A DNA stretch of 64,000 nucleotides from assembly GCF_001039355.2 (NCBI RefSeq), contig NW_019773770.1, positions 372,001 through 436,000 of the forward strand, given 5' to 3'. Below are positions 13,922 through 25,676 of this stretch, one piece after another; the stretch's first letter is position 1; each line of letters begins with the position of its first letter. The translations under genes and the position numbers were made by a program. Origin of the DNA: Lingula anatina. Lineage: Eukaryota; Brachiopoda; Lingulata; Lingulida; Lingulidae. The notes under the pieces were generated by a model. The model searched no databases. It was not told where the DNA came from and was given only the letters and a program-made list of their open reading frames with translations.

Positions 13922-14196
13922 ATAACATTCTTTTAAAGGAATCCCTGGACTAATTTCAATGATCATTAATAATAGGTACATTAATATGGATTGAAGTCCA
14001 AATTTTAACCAATGCAGGTATTGACATAAACATTTAACAGTGATGTGTAAAAATTGTAAAGCTATTTAATCATTGACAGTCATGTTTTAATTATAATTGT
14101 ACATGCACAGGTTGAAAAGGGATTAGAATATGCTACTCTTGCCAATTCTCTTACTTTCTTTTCCTCTGAGGACCACAACATTGGGATAGCCTTAGC

Positions 14197-14202
14197 AATA
14201 AA
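14197..14202 (+). terminator. Candidate poly(A) signal AATAAA of the SEC14-like gene
   Basis: First canonical AATAAA downstream of the stop codon, 276 bases away. An alternative lies at 15010-15015. Motif match only. Confidence 0.4.
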
Positions 14203-15662
14203 ATACATTGGCATAAGATTTGCCAGGTTTAGTTCTGATGTACTCTAGATTTCTGTATTGCTAGCTCAATCTTGATTTCATATATAACCCAAATCAGCAA
14301 TATTGTAAAGCTGTAAAGCGCTAACTGTAAAGCTGTAAAGCTAACACATGAAAAGGTATAGTGAGAAGCTAGCTTTATAGTGCCCTGACACTCAGGGCAG
14401 TCTGATGTATTTTGTTGTGAATGTGAAAATGAGGACTCATGTACATGTGTATAATGTTCAACATTTCACCAATCAAGCATTTTATGGACAAACCCAGTGT
14501 GCCAGTTACATTGTCTGAATGTCCACGTTAACAGTAATACATAGTTAAAATTTGGTAGTGATTATGATATAAAGCATTATGTAACATTACACCCAAGAAA
14601 CCACTCTTGTGCATTTTCCTGTTCCATAGTCTTTAAACACTTATTTTTTGATATTCAAAAATATACGATCAAATATTTTAATGTCTCTGCTCCTATCAGT
14701 ATTGTAATTTGTACATCCTTTGCTTGTTTATCAATATTTGTGATAATGTAAATAATAGAGCATCATAGAGAATAGTAAATTTGCTGTTGCCTTAGTTGCT
14801 TTAATTAGAATGGCACTATATAAATTAAGTATAAATTTGGTTAATTGTTATCAGTGTGTATAGCTGAAACTGACTGTAACCCTGACAACAGAATAATTGG
14901 CTTTTTTATATTTATAGCTTAATCTTAAAATCAATATTCAATCAACATACATGTGTTCCTTTACATAAATACAGTGGCATGTGGTTTCATTATTTATCAC
15001 TTTCAGATGAATAAACGATGATATGTAATATAAAATAAAATTGTCACTGAACAATTAAATTGAGCATGACGAGACAAATTACCTCCCTCCCCCCCTCCCC
15101 CCAGTGTACAGGTACGTACTTATATAGGTACTCTAGATATATTGATACATTACATTTACCAACAACAAATGAACAGGAAAAACACACGAGAAAAAAACAT
15201 ATAGATAAGAAAGTTTTTATGTTACATATCACAGAAAAGCAGCACTATCGAATAAACTTATTTATTTATTTTTATTTATTTATTTTTTTTTTGGGGGGGG
15301 GGGGACGGCGAAGGGGCTGCTCAAAACAATGAAACCACAATTTTTTTGTTATATTTTCTACATCATCCAGCTTTTTATCGTGTTATAATGTTTTGTAACT
15401 GTTCCAAATCCTTAGAACAAGTATATTTTTAATATTAAAGATATATGATAAAAATTTGAAAATCTTTTGAAATAAAAGAGAAATAAGAATATGACGGAAG
15501 GGCGAAGAAACATTCAAAGTTTCCCCCTTTCTCTAGATATTCAAAGATTCAGCAAAGAAGGAATATAAAAACAAGAAACAAAAAATGAAAAGAAACAGTT
15601 AAAATACAAATAAAGCCATTTCACGCCCTATATTTCTCGACCTACAATCTCTCTCACGCGCG

Positions 15663-15664
<2 letters not shown>

Positions 15665-15695
<31 letters not shown>
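15665..15695. repeat. (CA)n microsatellite
   Basis: Uninterrupted CA dinucleotide run of about 15 units between the SEC14-like gene and the first glycosyltransferase gene. Confidence 0.97.
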
Positions 15696-15697
<2 letters not shown>

Positions 15698-15886
15698 AGA
15701 CGTTGGCGCAGAGAAGATTCTCGTATATTCAAAGACGAAATAATATGAGAAATTTCTATTAGATATTGACTTTATTCTCAAAAGAATTAAAGAGCAAGTG
15801 TTCATGTTACGCAGATTGTTGTCGTCACCGTGAAGGGAATTGACCGCATTATAAAACACATCTAGATATAACTTGTACAACATTAT

Positions 15887-15892
15887 TTTATT
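15887..15892 (-). terminator. Candidate poly(A) signal of glycosyltransferase A1
   Basis: AATAAA on the minus strand about 113 bases beyond the stop codon of the gene at 16005-17147. Confidence 0.5.
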
Positions 15893-16004
15893 ATTCGCAT
15901 GAAATCACCAGTTCAGTCATTATTTTGTCTATTCGTCGAAAAGGGATGCCATTTATATTCATAGTCTAAGAACTACTTTCCACTTGTATTCTTTATATTA
16001 AGTA

Positions 16005-17147
16005 CTACCAGTTTTGTATGGTTTCACAACCGTGCACAGAGTATGTTGGATCAGAGCTCTCTATATTTGAGCAATAATCAAAAACCTTCCAGCCAGTGAC
16101 AGTACAGTTTGGACGCTGAGACGAACGAAGTTGTTTCCAATATCGCCAACGTAAGTTTGAAGCAGCATGGTGAATTGTGATATATCCATCGTATAGGCAA
16201 TAGCTGTAATGATCACCCATACGGAAGTCTGGCAAATCATGGTTATGGCTGAGTGTTAAATTAGCTTTTCTCGCACATATTCCCATGAAAACATCTTCGA
16301 ATTTAAATAAGGGTGTTTCCATAGCAGCTGAATAAAGTTCTTTCACGGTGCTGTGCCCCAAGACATAAGCCGCTCCTGAAATATACGGTGGAAAATGCTT
16401 TTCAGGCCATTCATCATAGCTTGTGTACCACTTATGGTGTTTAGATCTAAAAGGTGGTTTGTTTACCAGCAAAGTTCCCATGTGCAGTCTTGGCACTTGC
16501 TTCCACGGCAAACTATACAGATATTCGGAAAGTTTTTCGTAGCTGACAATCATATCGTCATCTGATTTCAAGAGGTAAAGAGCTTTTGGGCAGTACTGTA
16601 GCGTCCAACGTAAGGCTAAGATCGTTTTTAGTGTCAAATTAAGATATCTGTCTTCAAAGTCGGCTTGAATAATGTCTTCGTACTTGTCGTTTTCGGCCTT
16701 CAATTTGTATTGCATTGTGGAGTTTGGACCTCTTCCTGTAAGAAACAATGTACGGATTTGTTCGTCTTTGAATTGCGTTCTGGAACCCCACGTTTGACGG
16801 AACTGTAAACGCTGCACGAAATTCTGAGGTGTCGTCACTACAATAACCAGTAAAAATACCCCATCGTGAAGGCGGCCCGTCGTGTGGCAAACTTCAGGAT
16901 TGTTTATAGTAAAGTTATAACTTTCTCTGTGAAGGAATTCCTTTGTGTGTTTCCACTCATGACTTAAAACGCGTCTAATTCCCACATCGGTTCCCATCCT
17001 CAGATGCTCTGGGCTTGGCTTTACTCTTTGCGAAAGCTCGCTTTTCCCATCTTGATTTCGACAAATCGCCAGGTTAGTTATAATGACAATGACAAAAGGT
17101 AACAAAATCGTCACGTAACAAATGTTTTTTAGCTGCCCGCTCCTCAT
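16005..17147 (-). CDS. GT31 beta-1,3-glycosyltransferase, copy A1 (380 aa, single exon)
   Basis: Predicted Golgi type II membrane enzyme that transfers a sugar (galactose or GlcNAc in characterised relatives) from UDP-sugar in beta-1,3 linkage; the substrate cannot be told from sequence. A hydrophobic anchor spans about residues 10-29, then a short stem. The Galactosyl_T domain runs from about 95 to 345, with the family landmarks VFLLVIVVTTPQNF, RQTWG (117-121), the metal-binding DxD motif KSDDDM (194-199) and FEDVFMGICARKA (283-295). N-glycosylation sequons include NFT (78) and NLT (170). The frame is intact, without introns, as in many B3GALT genes. A TATA box lies 42 bases upstream of the ATG. 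From residue 60 on it is about 95% identical to the copy at 21161-22303, but the first 59 residues have diverged strongly. Confidence 0.93.
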   Translation of the reverse strand: MRSGQLKNICYVTILLPFVIVIITNLAICRNQDGKSELSQRVKPSPEHLRMGTDVGIRRVLSHEWKHTKEFLHRESYNFTINNPEVCHTTGRLHDGVFLLVIVVTTPQNFVQRLQFRQTWGSRTQFKDEQIRTLFLTGRGPNSTMQYKLKAENDKYEDIIQADFEDRYLNLTLKTILALRWTLQYCPKALYLLKSDDDMIVSYEKLSEYLYSLPWKQVPRLHMGTLLVNKPPFRSKHHKWYTSYDEWPEKHFPPYISGAAYVLGHSTVKELYSAAMETPLFKFEDVFMGICARKANLTLSHNHDLPDFRMGDHYSYCLYDGYITIHHAASNLRWRYWKQLRSSQRPNCTVTGWKVFDYCSNIESSDPTYSVHGCETIQNW

Positions 17148-17188
17148 CCTGTGAATGGAATGGCTTTCGTGGAAAAGATCTTTTGGGC

Positions 17189-17197
17189 TATATATAA
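17189..17197 (-). promoter_or_regulatory. TATA box of glycosyltransferase A1
   Basis: TATATATAG on the minus strand, preceded by CCT, 42 bases upstream of the start codon. Paralogue A2 has a TATA box at nearly the same distance, which supports a short 5' leader of about 15-20 bases. An acceptor-like CACAG directly before the ATG is a competing reading, with an upstream non-coding exon. Confidence 0.55.
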
Positions 17198-18598
17198 GGA
17201 TTGCAACCTTATTGTGTAACCTAAATTGTCCACGCCGTGATATATGCTTTGGTGTTTACACTGCTTTTTTGTTTTTTAATGACAATTAATGCTTAAAAAA
17301 CACGACAGTAAGGACTCCGTGTATGCTGTGAGAGGGGAGCAGAATTTTTTATTAAAAACTTAAGATTTTATAGTTGTAAAAACACCGATCACGCACAGAG
17401 CCCAATAATGACGAAAGATGTAATTATTTTCGGTAGAAACCCATCAGTGTGCGTGAAAACGTATTGAATCAGCTTAACAACACTGTATTTAAACAGCAGT
17501 TCAAACAAGACATTGTGACTAGACGAGATTTATTCTTTTTATTCCTGTTTAGTTTTCCCGACAAGCGGCCCTAAGACATCAAACGATTTGGTACACTTGT
17601 ACTAGTACTGGGTACATGAAAAGTGCATTTGTCTGCTTCAGAATGCCTTTTCTTTTGGGAACGGACTGGAAAATTAGGAAAGCGAGGTTCCATTTTTTAT
17701 TATTTGAATCGTTTATTTGTTTACAATCAAGCTTATGACAGGAATGAAAAAAAAGACAAAATAGAACGTCACTGGTATAACAATAATTCTAAGTAGTGCT
17801 TACAGTTGTTACAATCTTTTTCAGCTCTCTACTCCTCGTCTTTTTTGGGGAAGTACTATTTATCATTTAAGATTTACAAGTTTGTATGAGGATTTTAAGT
17901 GTTTTTATCAGGATAAATTTTCCCGTATGTGACCAGCGCGTATGTGGTAACACATTTTTTTTTTTTTTGCCGAAAATCAAGGCAGATACCTAATGTATAT
18001 GTTAAGAAACTTTTGCCTTGTGAATGAAATTCAACAATTCGAAATCACGCACAGAGACTTATAATGACCACATGTACTGTATGTTTGAACAGCAAGTCAA
18101 ACAATGGATGGGGAGATTTTCGATTCACTTTTAGTTATTCTCCCCCTCGAGTTAAGGCAGTTTTGAATGCTGAGGCTCCAGTACGTCTTCTATCCTTATG
18201 GGATGGAAGGGTGAATAGATCTCCCATTTCGGTCTTGGAAAAGGGGTGGCGGACTGGGGTTCACCTATTTGCCCTTTTCTTATAGTCAACCAAATTAGGG
18301 ATTTCCGCGTTTCTACCGGTAGGAGTCGAGAGCTCTGTTTTTAAAAGGATCATCAGGAATTGATTCTTATGACTATTCTTTGATATTTGATTATGCAAAA
18401 GTTCGTGTTGTCGACGTGTTTCAATCTTGACAGTCTTTGTGGCTGGGAAACGAAAGTGATATTTGTTCAGCGGTATACCTGTATAAACCTCCGCACTGAT
18501 CAAATGTAATCGGTTATTGTTGACTCTTTTTATCAATATCGGGATTAGTTCGAGATGAAATATATTCTACTTCAATCTATGACTCTTTTCCCATAAAA

Positions 18599-18599
<1 letters not shown>

Positions 18600-18641
<42 letters not shown>

Positions 18642-18642
18642 G
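18600..18642. repeat. (TTA)n microsatellite
   Basis: Fourteen or so uninterrupted ATT/TTA units. Confidence 0.97.
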
Positions 18643-19192
18643 AGATATCAAGAACAGAAAATAGAGATTGAAATACACTTTGTGTATGAGGCAGTCAATG
18701 AAAAAATTTATCAATATTTTCACCCTACAACTTTAGCCGTCGTCAAACTAGCCTTCTTTAAATTGGCTCAGCTTTAAATTTAAGCAAGAGATCTATAACT
18801 AATATATAACATGCATCCTTACAATACCTATCAACTTAACTTTTTTCTTTTTTAAACAAATTTTAATCTTGACAACTTACTGAGGGAAACGTGCTGAAAA
18901 CGATATTCTATCAAATTGTTCGGGTTTTAAACTTCCTTGAAACGTACAGGGTATACAAATATCCCAGGCCAAATTAGGGATTTAACCCGAACTAACAGAT
19001 TTACAAACACGGGCATAAAACTGATAACGTGAGAGAGATTAAGATAAAATTTACGGTTTTTAATCTGAATCAAGTGGCGGATGAAAAATGAGCCTTATAA
19101 AAACATATCGCTTCCCCCCAAAGGCTTCGTACCAACGTTTTAATTCCATCTTGAACTGCTCTGCATCGTGTACGTTTTTAACTGGCACATAC

Positions 19193-19402
19193 TAATAAAA
19201 TAAATCATTGACATGAAAAATGAAAAAATAAAAAAAGAAAACAAATGACAATCAAAAGATCTTTACTGAAAGAAAAGAATCCATAATCAATGTCACATAA
19301 TAATAAAATAAATCATTGACATGAAAAACGACAAAAATTAAAAATGAAAACAAATGAGAATCAAAAGATCTTTACTGAAAGAAGAAAATCTATAATCAAT
19401 GT
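19193..19402. repeat. Tandem duplication, two ~102-bp units
   Basis: Units 19193-19294 and 19301-19402 (108-base period) share AAATCATTGACATGAAAAA, ACAAATGA and AAAAGATCTTTACTGAAAG in the same order with scattered substitutions. Both are AT-rich and non-coding. Confidence 0.9.
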
Positions 19403-21080
19403 CGTCCTCAATTTTCTCAATCGATAACAACGTTTTAAAAGCGTTCTTGCTTTATAATTTCACCCGAATTGTACGCTTATCAGATCAAAACATTTAACTA
19501 CGTCGTCATGATATTCATCCATCAGTTGACCATGTTGATGTGGGCATGTATAAACACGGTACGGCGTCTCCATATCCGCCGTCATCATTTTCTAATTACT
19601 GACTATTTGAAATATTCGACCACTGCGAGCGTGTCCAAGTATAAGAGCAAAAGCGGCGACGTTAACAGAAGCTAATCGGAATTTCCTAAGGTCGACCCTA
19701 TCCAATACTTTTGTAAAAGAAATTAATTATGGTGTAGTTTATCCTCAAATTATGAAAACTTCGCATGAAATTTAGTTTTGGTATCTGGCTACTGAAGCAC
19801 ATAGTTGCTTAGTTGACGGGGTTAAACTTGCGTCATGTTAGATGTATTAGTGTAAGTTTGTCGTTGGAACAGGTGCCTTATCCTAACAGCGCGATACTGT
19901 TGATTTGTGCTGGGTATAGTATACGCGTAATTACATCACTGTACTGAAAATATCAAAAGATAAAGTAGGCGGTCTATTAATTACGAAATGCTCGGATTTC
20001 GATAGAGCTTTCGATTATTTTATGATATACCTGTTAACTGCAAATTTTACGTTCATAAAACGTAATTTGCTGGATACATTTTAAAGTAAAAAAAAACTTT
20101 TTAAACTCATGCCACACTTCCGTCAAAAGCAAAATCTAAAAACAATGTAAATCGGTGGCAATATATTCCTATGCTTGCGAAGGCTCCGTTCTCTCTCATG
20201 CTGACCGTTATGCAATAGATTCACACACAGCTTAAAACAATATGAAATGAAAACGTGCCTTATCTGTGGATAAAATGTTCAACTCCAAATTAAATTTTTT
20301 TCCGTTTTAAAATTTATATAAAATAATAATAACATGTTTAATTATACTCATTAATAATGCACATTGAGTTTGATTGTGTATACATGTAGCTTGGACGAAT
20401 AAAACATATTTGTTTTTGATCGTTATCAGCACCACTAAACTTGATTTTTTTTATTAGACTCAGCGTTGCTTGCATGTTGCGTGCGCAAATTTAACATTCA
20501 AACTTTCCAGATGCGATTCAATCGAACGTCAACAGCGGACGCAGAAGAGGTGTTTTTCTATATAGTCCTTGAAAAAATCGTCGCCACCTTTAACTCATTG
20601 AGTGCTGTTGATAAAAAATGATAATCAATCCAGTCAAAGAGTCATTTATTAATATTTAGACAAATGACAGGATGTTTCGTGCATCGTTTTAAAAGCTAAA
20701 CTATAGTTAACAAAAAAGAACCTGACACAACGAGGATCGTACGATCTAGGAAATTTAATATACCATAGAATGTAATTGCATAGAATCCCCATTGGACTTG
20801 TTCTTTCGATATGCAAATTGAAATGAGTGAAAGAAATTCGTTAAATTTGTCAAGTACTTTCAGGCATATGGGAGTAAAACCCACAAATCTAGAGCCACCG
20901 AGGCAAGTGTGTGTTTGGAATCAGATTGCTTGAAATTTTTCGGTACTCGACTAGAATGTGAAGACCTATTATAAACATTCCTCAGGACATCAGAGTGTTT
21001 CTCGGCACAACAATTTTATAAATCAGAAGTGATCCATACGGTACAGAAGTATTTTCACTGTATGATCGCCACTCTAGTTG

Positions 21081-21086
21081 TTTATT
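21081..21086 (-). terminator. Candidate poly(A) signal of glycosyltransferase A2
   Basis: AATAAA on the minus strand about 75 bases past the stop codon of the gene at 21161-22303. Confidence 0.5.
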
Positions 21087-21160
21087 TGTTTTTTTATAAA
21101 ATTAATGACGTATGAAAAAACCTTAACAGTACATTGATGTAGAATATTGGGTACTATTAA

Positions 21161-22303
21161 TCACCAGTTTTGTATGGTTTCACAGCCATGCACAGCGTAT
21201 GTTGGATCAAAGTCGTCTACATCTGAGCAATAATCAAAAACCTCCCATCCAGTGACAGTACAGTTTGGACGCTGAGATGAACGAAGTTCTTTCCAATATC
21301 GCCAGCGCAAGTTTGAAGCAGCGTGGTGAATTGTGATATATCCATCGTATAGACAATAGCTGTAATGATCACCCATACGGAAGTCTGGCAAATCATGGTT
21401 ATGGCTGAGTGTTAAATAAGCTTTTCTCGCGCATATTCCCATGAAAACGTCCTCGAATTTAAAGAAGGGTGTTTCCATGGCGGCTGAATAAAGTTCTTTC
21501 ACGGTGCTGTGCCCCAAGACATAAGCCGGTCCTGAAATATACGGTGGAAAATGCTTTTCAGGCCATTCGTCATAGCTTGTGTACCACTTATGGTGTTTAG
21601 ATCTAAAAGGTGGTTTGTTTACCAACAAAGTTCCCATGTACAGTCTTGGCACTCGCTTCCACGGCAAACTATACAGATATTCGGAAAGTTTCTCGTAGCT
21701 TACAATCATATCGTCATCTGATTTCAAGAAGTATAGAGCTTTTGGGCAGTGCTGTAGCGTCCAACGTAAGGCTAAGATCGTTTTTAGTGTCAAATTTAGG
21801 TAACTGTCTTCAAAGTCGGCTTGAATAATGTCTCCGTGCTTGTCGTTTTCGGCCTTCAATTTGTATTGCATTGTGGAATTTGGAGTTCTTCCTGTTAGAA
21901 ACAATGTACGGATTTGTTCGTCTTTGAACTGCGTTCTGGAACCCCACGTTTGACGGAACTGTAAACGCTGCACGAAATTCTGAGGTGTCGTCACTACAAT
22001 AACCAGTAAAAATACCCCATCGTGAAGACGGCCCGTCGTGTGGCAAACTTCAGGATTGTTTATAGTAAAGTTATAACTTTCTTTATGAAGAAATTCCTTT
22101 GTGTGTTTCCATTCATGACTTAAAACGTGTCTACCCACCGCATCGGTTTTATCAATTAGATGCTCGTCACCCGACTTTACCCGAGTGACAGATTCACTAT
22201 TCCTTCCATGGCAGCGTGAACGCGTTAGTTCAACTATAACGAATATGACAAGAGGTATCAAAATCATCACGTACAAAACACCTTTAACACGTCTGCCTCT
22301 CAT
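21161..22303 (-). CDS. GT31 beta-1,3-glycosyltransferase, copy A2 (380 aa, single exon)
   Basis: Predicted Golgi type II glycosyltransferase, the close paralogue of the gene at 16005-17147 and of exactly the same length. The anchor is at about residues 10-25 (YVMILIPLVIFVIVEL). The catalytic domain has RQTWG, KSDDDM (194-199) and FEDVFMGICARKA (283-295). The last ~320 residues differ from copy A1 at only about 15-20 positions, for example SGPAY instead of SGAAY, while residues 1-59 match at roughly 40%. Flanking DNA is not obviously shared beyond a TATA box placed about 44 bases upstream of the ATG. The frame is intact, so it is likely functional. Acceptor specificity is unknown; B3GALT and B3GNT activities are both possible. 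Confidence 0.93.
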   Translation of the reverse strand: MRGRRVKGVLYVMILIPLVIFVIVELTRSRCHGRNSESVTRVKSGDEHLIDKTDAVGRHVLSHEWKHTKEFLHKESYNFTINNPEVCHTTGRLHDGVFLLVIVVTTPQNFVQRLQFRQTWGSRTQFKDEQIRTLFLTGRTPNSTMQYKLKAENDKHGDIIQADFEDSYLNLTLKTILALRWTLQHCPKALYFLKSDDDMIVSYEKLSEYLYSLPWKRVPRLYMGTLLVNKPPFRSKHHKWYTSYDEWPEKHFPPYISGPAYVLGHSTVKELYSAAMETPFFKFEDVFMGICARKAYLTLSHNHDLPDFRMGDHYSYCLYDGYITIHHAASNLRWRYWKELRSSQRPNCTVTGWEVFDYCSDVDDFDPTYAVHGCETIQNW

Positions 22304-22346
22304 GCTGCCTTCGAAGTCCCCTTCTTTATCAACAGCTCATGTCATA

Positions 22347-22352
22347 TTTATA
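22347..22352 (-). promoter_or_regulatory. TATA box of glycosyltransferase A2
   Basis: TATAAA on the minus strand (context ATCCTTATAAATATG), 44 bases upstream of the start codon. A TGATAAAGAAGGGG motif lies between it and the ATG and is shared with the promoter of copy B1. Confidence 0.6.
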
Positions 22353-22781
22353 AGGATACATTGTCCTGTCGATGACGTGTTCATATTCATGTTGAAGCAG
22401 CTGTTGTATTGATAGCTATCTCCCCACGTGGGGGTGTATGACACTAGTATGGTAAGAAGGGCAGGGAGATTATGATTGGAAAGGATCAAATGTTGATAAG
22501 ACGGACGCTCGTCAATAGTGACACATAAGAATTCATCACTGACGGGGAAATTAGTGGCTGAGCAGAACCCTACAATCTTGGAAAAAGGGACAGAAATGAA
22601 CCGAGTGATTTAAAACAATGGCTTACCAGCAACAGTCCGTTACCAGACACAGACCAGAGGACTTGCTAGTTATTGCTAAATTAAAATGTTGGGTTGTCTT
22701 TCTTTTTCAAGCCTGGGAAACATTATGCAGCATGCTGTATCCGAAAAACATTTCGTATCATCATTTATCATATCAACTTTC

Positions 22782-22818
22782 TTTTTTTTTTTTTTTTGGG
22801 GGGGGGGGGGGAGGGGGG
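22782..22818. repeat. Poly-T/poly-G tract
   Basis: About 16 T followed by an almost pure run of about 20 G. The same T-run-to-G-run arrangement recurs at 484-509 and 15283-15304, always in this order on the plus strand. Confidence 0.9.
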
Positions 22819-22921
22819 CCAAATATAGATATATGGCAGAGTTGTTGATCTATTGAATACCCTAATTTTAGTAGGGATTATTAAGTGAACCTTCCGGTGC
22901 ACACTTAAATCGGGGCTGGGC

Positions 22922-23591
22922 CTAATTTTAAGAACATTATTTGGGAAGGCCAAGATATGTAGCCTACATGCAGTCACTCCGTGTCCGTATTATTTTGGAT
23001 GCACTGTGTGTAGAAGGGAAAACGTCAGGATTACCTACCTACGTACCTACTCAATGTATTTATGACTTGGGTGTTGACCCGCCTTGTTGAATCGAATTTT
23101 TTAGGAGGATTTTAAGGAGATTAAACGTATTTTTCTTCAAACGAGGTATGATGTTTCATCACATTAACTATTGTGTCAAGGTACTTTTATGAAGAGTCTA
23201 AACGCCATACCTGATAAACAATAACACGATAAGTCTCTTAAAAAACTATTAATCTTTTTCGCAAACGACTTCACACTTCTTTATGATATTTTGATTACAA
23301 GGCGTCATGTAGTGCAGGCAAATTGCTGTATCTTCGTCAAAACACGAATCCACCGGCGGCAAAACCCCTTAAGCTTTAGTGCAATGCAACTTACTATGTT
23401 CTACCAAAGAGACATCTATCTCTATGGTTGTAGAGTAAGCTACAGGCAGGAATCCAGCTTGATTTCCGGTTTTCTGACAATCATTTTGTGATAACGTCGA
23501 TATAAGTACAAGAGGGATAAAAATAATAAAGTGACACACCAGAGATATATGTAAGTTCTGCGCGCTAACCAAACGAAGTATGAATCTTTTT

Positions 23592-23622
<31 letters not shown>

Positions 23623-23967
23623 TCTATTTATGTATTTATTTGGATTAAGTAATCGATATATTCATTGTTCATTATTTGTTTGTAGGTTCGGACCTTTATT
23701 AAATCTAATTCTATCTAATGTATTCAACATCAATGTGCTTCGCCTCTTAATTTCAATAACTAGTTAACTTAGGTAATCACTAGCTACGAGTTAAACGGCC
23801 TTTTGGTGATACTTAAACAACAATAGTTAAAGGAAAAATTTTCAAAAATCTGGCTATGAAAATATAGAAAATAGAAAGTATACCATAATGATACGCGACC
23901 CATTCATTATTTTTATACGCTGTGCTATCATATGAAAACCCCGGTGCCAGCAGCAATAATGCAAGTA
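22922..23967. repeat. 1.05-kb duplication, copy 1
   Basis: It begins CTAATTTTAAGAACATTATT and ends at GGTGCCAGCAGCAATAATGC. Copy 2 at 24055-25107 matches nearly base for base over the first 800 bases, with scattered differences after the internal (TTTA)n run (23588-23619). No coding content is recognised; the 66-residue ORF present in both copies matches no family known to me. Confidence 0.93.
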
Positions 23968-24049
23968 GGGGAGACCGGGGCTAGTTGGCCCAGTTAGACA
24001 CTTTTGGCCTTGTAGAGCCAACTAGGAGTGGGTTAGAGTAACAAAACCG

Positions 24050-24050
24050 N
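24050..24050. other. Single undetermined base between the two copies
   Basis: The only isolated N in the window; it lies five bases before copy 2 of the duplication and marks an assembly join or an ambiguous call. Confidence 0.95.
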
Positions 24051-24054
24051 GGGG

Positions 24055-24716
24055 CTAATTTTAAGAACACTATTTGGGAAGGCCAAGATATGTACATGCA
24101 GTCACTCCGTGTCCGTATTATTTTGGATGCACTGTATGTAGAAGGGAAAACGTCAGGATTACCTACCTACGTACCTACTCAATGTACTTATGACTTGGGT
24201 GTTGACCCGCCTTGTTGAATCGAATTTTTAGGAGGATTTTAAGGAGATTAAACGTATTTTTCTTCAAACGAGGTATGATGTTTCATCACATTAACTATTG
24301 TGTCAAGGTACTTTTATGAAGAGTCTAAACGCCATACCTGATAAACAATAACACGATAAGTCTCTTAAAAAACTATTAATCTTTTTCGCAAACGACTTCA
24401 CACTTCTTTATGATATTTTGATTACAAGGCGTCATGTAGTGCAGGCAAATTGCTGTATCTTCGTCAAAACACGAATCCACCGGCGGCAAAACCCCTTAAG
24501 CTTTAGTGCAATGCAACGTACTATGTTCTACCAAAGAGACATCTATCTCTATGGTTGTAGAGTAAGCTACAGGCAGGAATCCAGCTTGATTTCCGGTTTT
24601 CTGACAATCATTTTGTGATAACGTCGATATAAGTACAAGAGGGATAAAAATAATAAAGTGACACACCAGAGATATATGTAAGTTCTGCGCGCTAACCAAA
24701 CGAAGTATGAATCTTT

Positions 24717-24751
<35 letters not shown>

Positions 24752-25107
24752 TTTTGATCTATTTATGTATTTATTTGGATTAAGTATTCGATATATTCAT
24801 TGATCATTATTTTTTTGTAGGTTCGGACCTTTATTAAATCTAATTCTATCTAATGTATTCAATATCAATGTACTTCGCCTCTTCGTTTCAATGTCAAGAG
24901 TTTTCTTAGTTACTCTTTAGCTATAAGCTAAATGGCCCTTTGATACTTATACAACAATAGATAAAGGAAAAAATTTTAAGAATCTGGCGATGAAAATATA
25001 GAAAATAGAAAGTATACTATAATGATACGAGACCCATTCATTTTTTTTCATACGCTGAGCTATCATACATGTTAAAAACCCCGGTGCCAGCAGCAATAAT
25101 GCAAGTA
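24055..25107. repeat. 1.05-kb duplication, copy 2
   Basis: Second copy of 22922-23967. Differences include a lost TAGC near 24098, a longer (TTTA)n run (24717-24753) and small changes from about 24880 onward. Allelic-level similarity and the N at its edge suggest it could be the other haplotype of the same locus. Confidence 0.93.
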
Positions 25108-25652
25108 CATAAAAAAATGTCGATTCAGTCAATCTCCGCAGTCTCTTCTATATATAACGTGACAGCCATGTGAAAAGCAATGCAATGCATGCCCAGCATA
25201 GAAAATACGCTTCATATATCGTTCGTATCGTAAGACGTACAGATAATTCTGATTTTATGTATGAAGACCAATAAAAGCATACATGCACATTAAGTGTCTG
25301 TAAAGGCTTTGCTATGACACTGTGTGTTAATGGTATTCCAAACTGTACCAAAGTCATTTTTTGTCTACATATCCTGCAAAGCTACTCATCTCTCACAATT
25401 CAGATCTTTAAAATTATAAACCCCTCAAATAAAAGTACCTGTATTCAATATTCTGATACAGGAAGACATGATGGTATAAACTATTTTAAGGGAAATTCGA
25501 TTTGGTGGGGAAATCCCGTACAGGATACCTTTAAGTGTACTGTCATGTTCCGTATTGTGCCGTTTAATGGGTTGTGTTACGAGCTTTCTAGGCGAGTGTA
25601 AACTGGGGATCCAGTGAGGACACACGATAGCAAGTAAGCTGTATTTGATGTA

Positions 25653-25676
25653 ATCAAGGAGTTATAACTCCTTGAT
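25653..25676. repeat. 24-bp perfect palindrome
   Basis: ATCAAGGAGTTA followed directly by its reverse complement, without a loop. It could be a site for a dimeric DNA-binding protein or a chance or insertion palindrome. Confidence 0.9.

Larger units (their letters stand above)
13922..16004. other. 3' region of the SEC14-like gene and spacer
   Basis: No coding exon is recognised. The 3' untranslated region of the SEC14-like gene must start here; AATAAA hexamers lie at 14197-14202 and 15010-15015. A T-run/G-run junction lies near 15283-15304 and a (CA)n microsatellite at 15665-15695. The last part holds the 3' end of the minus-strand glycosyltransferase. Confidence 0.7.
17198..21080. other. 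Intergenic spacer between GT31 copies A1 and A2
   Basis: No exon is recognised on either strand. Contents: a (TTA)n microsatellite (18600-18642) and a tandem duplication of about 102 bases (19193-19294 and 19301-19402). The short ORFs here have no recognisable domains. Confidence 0.7.
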
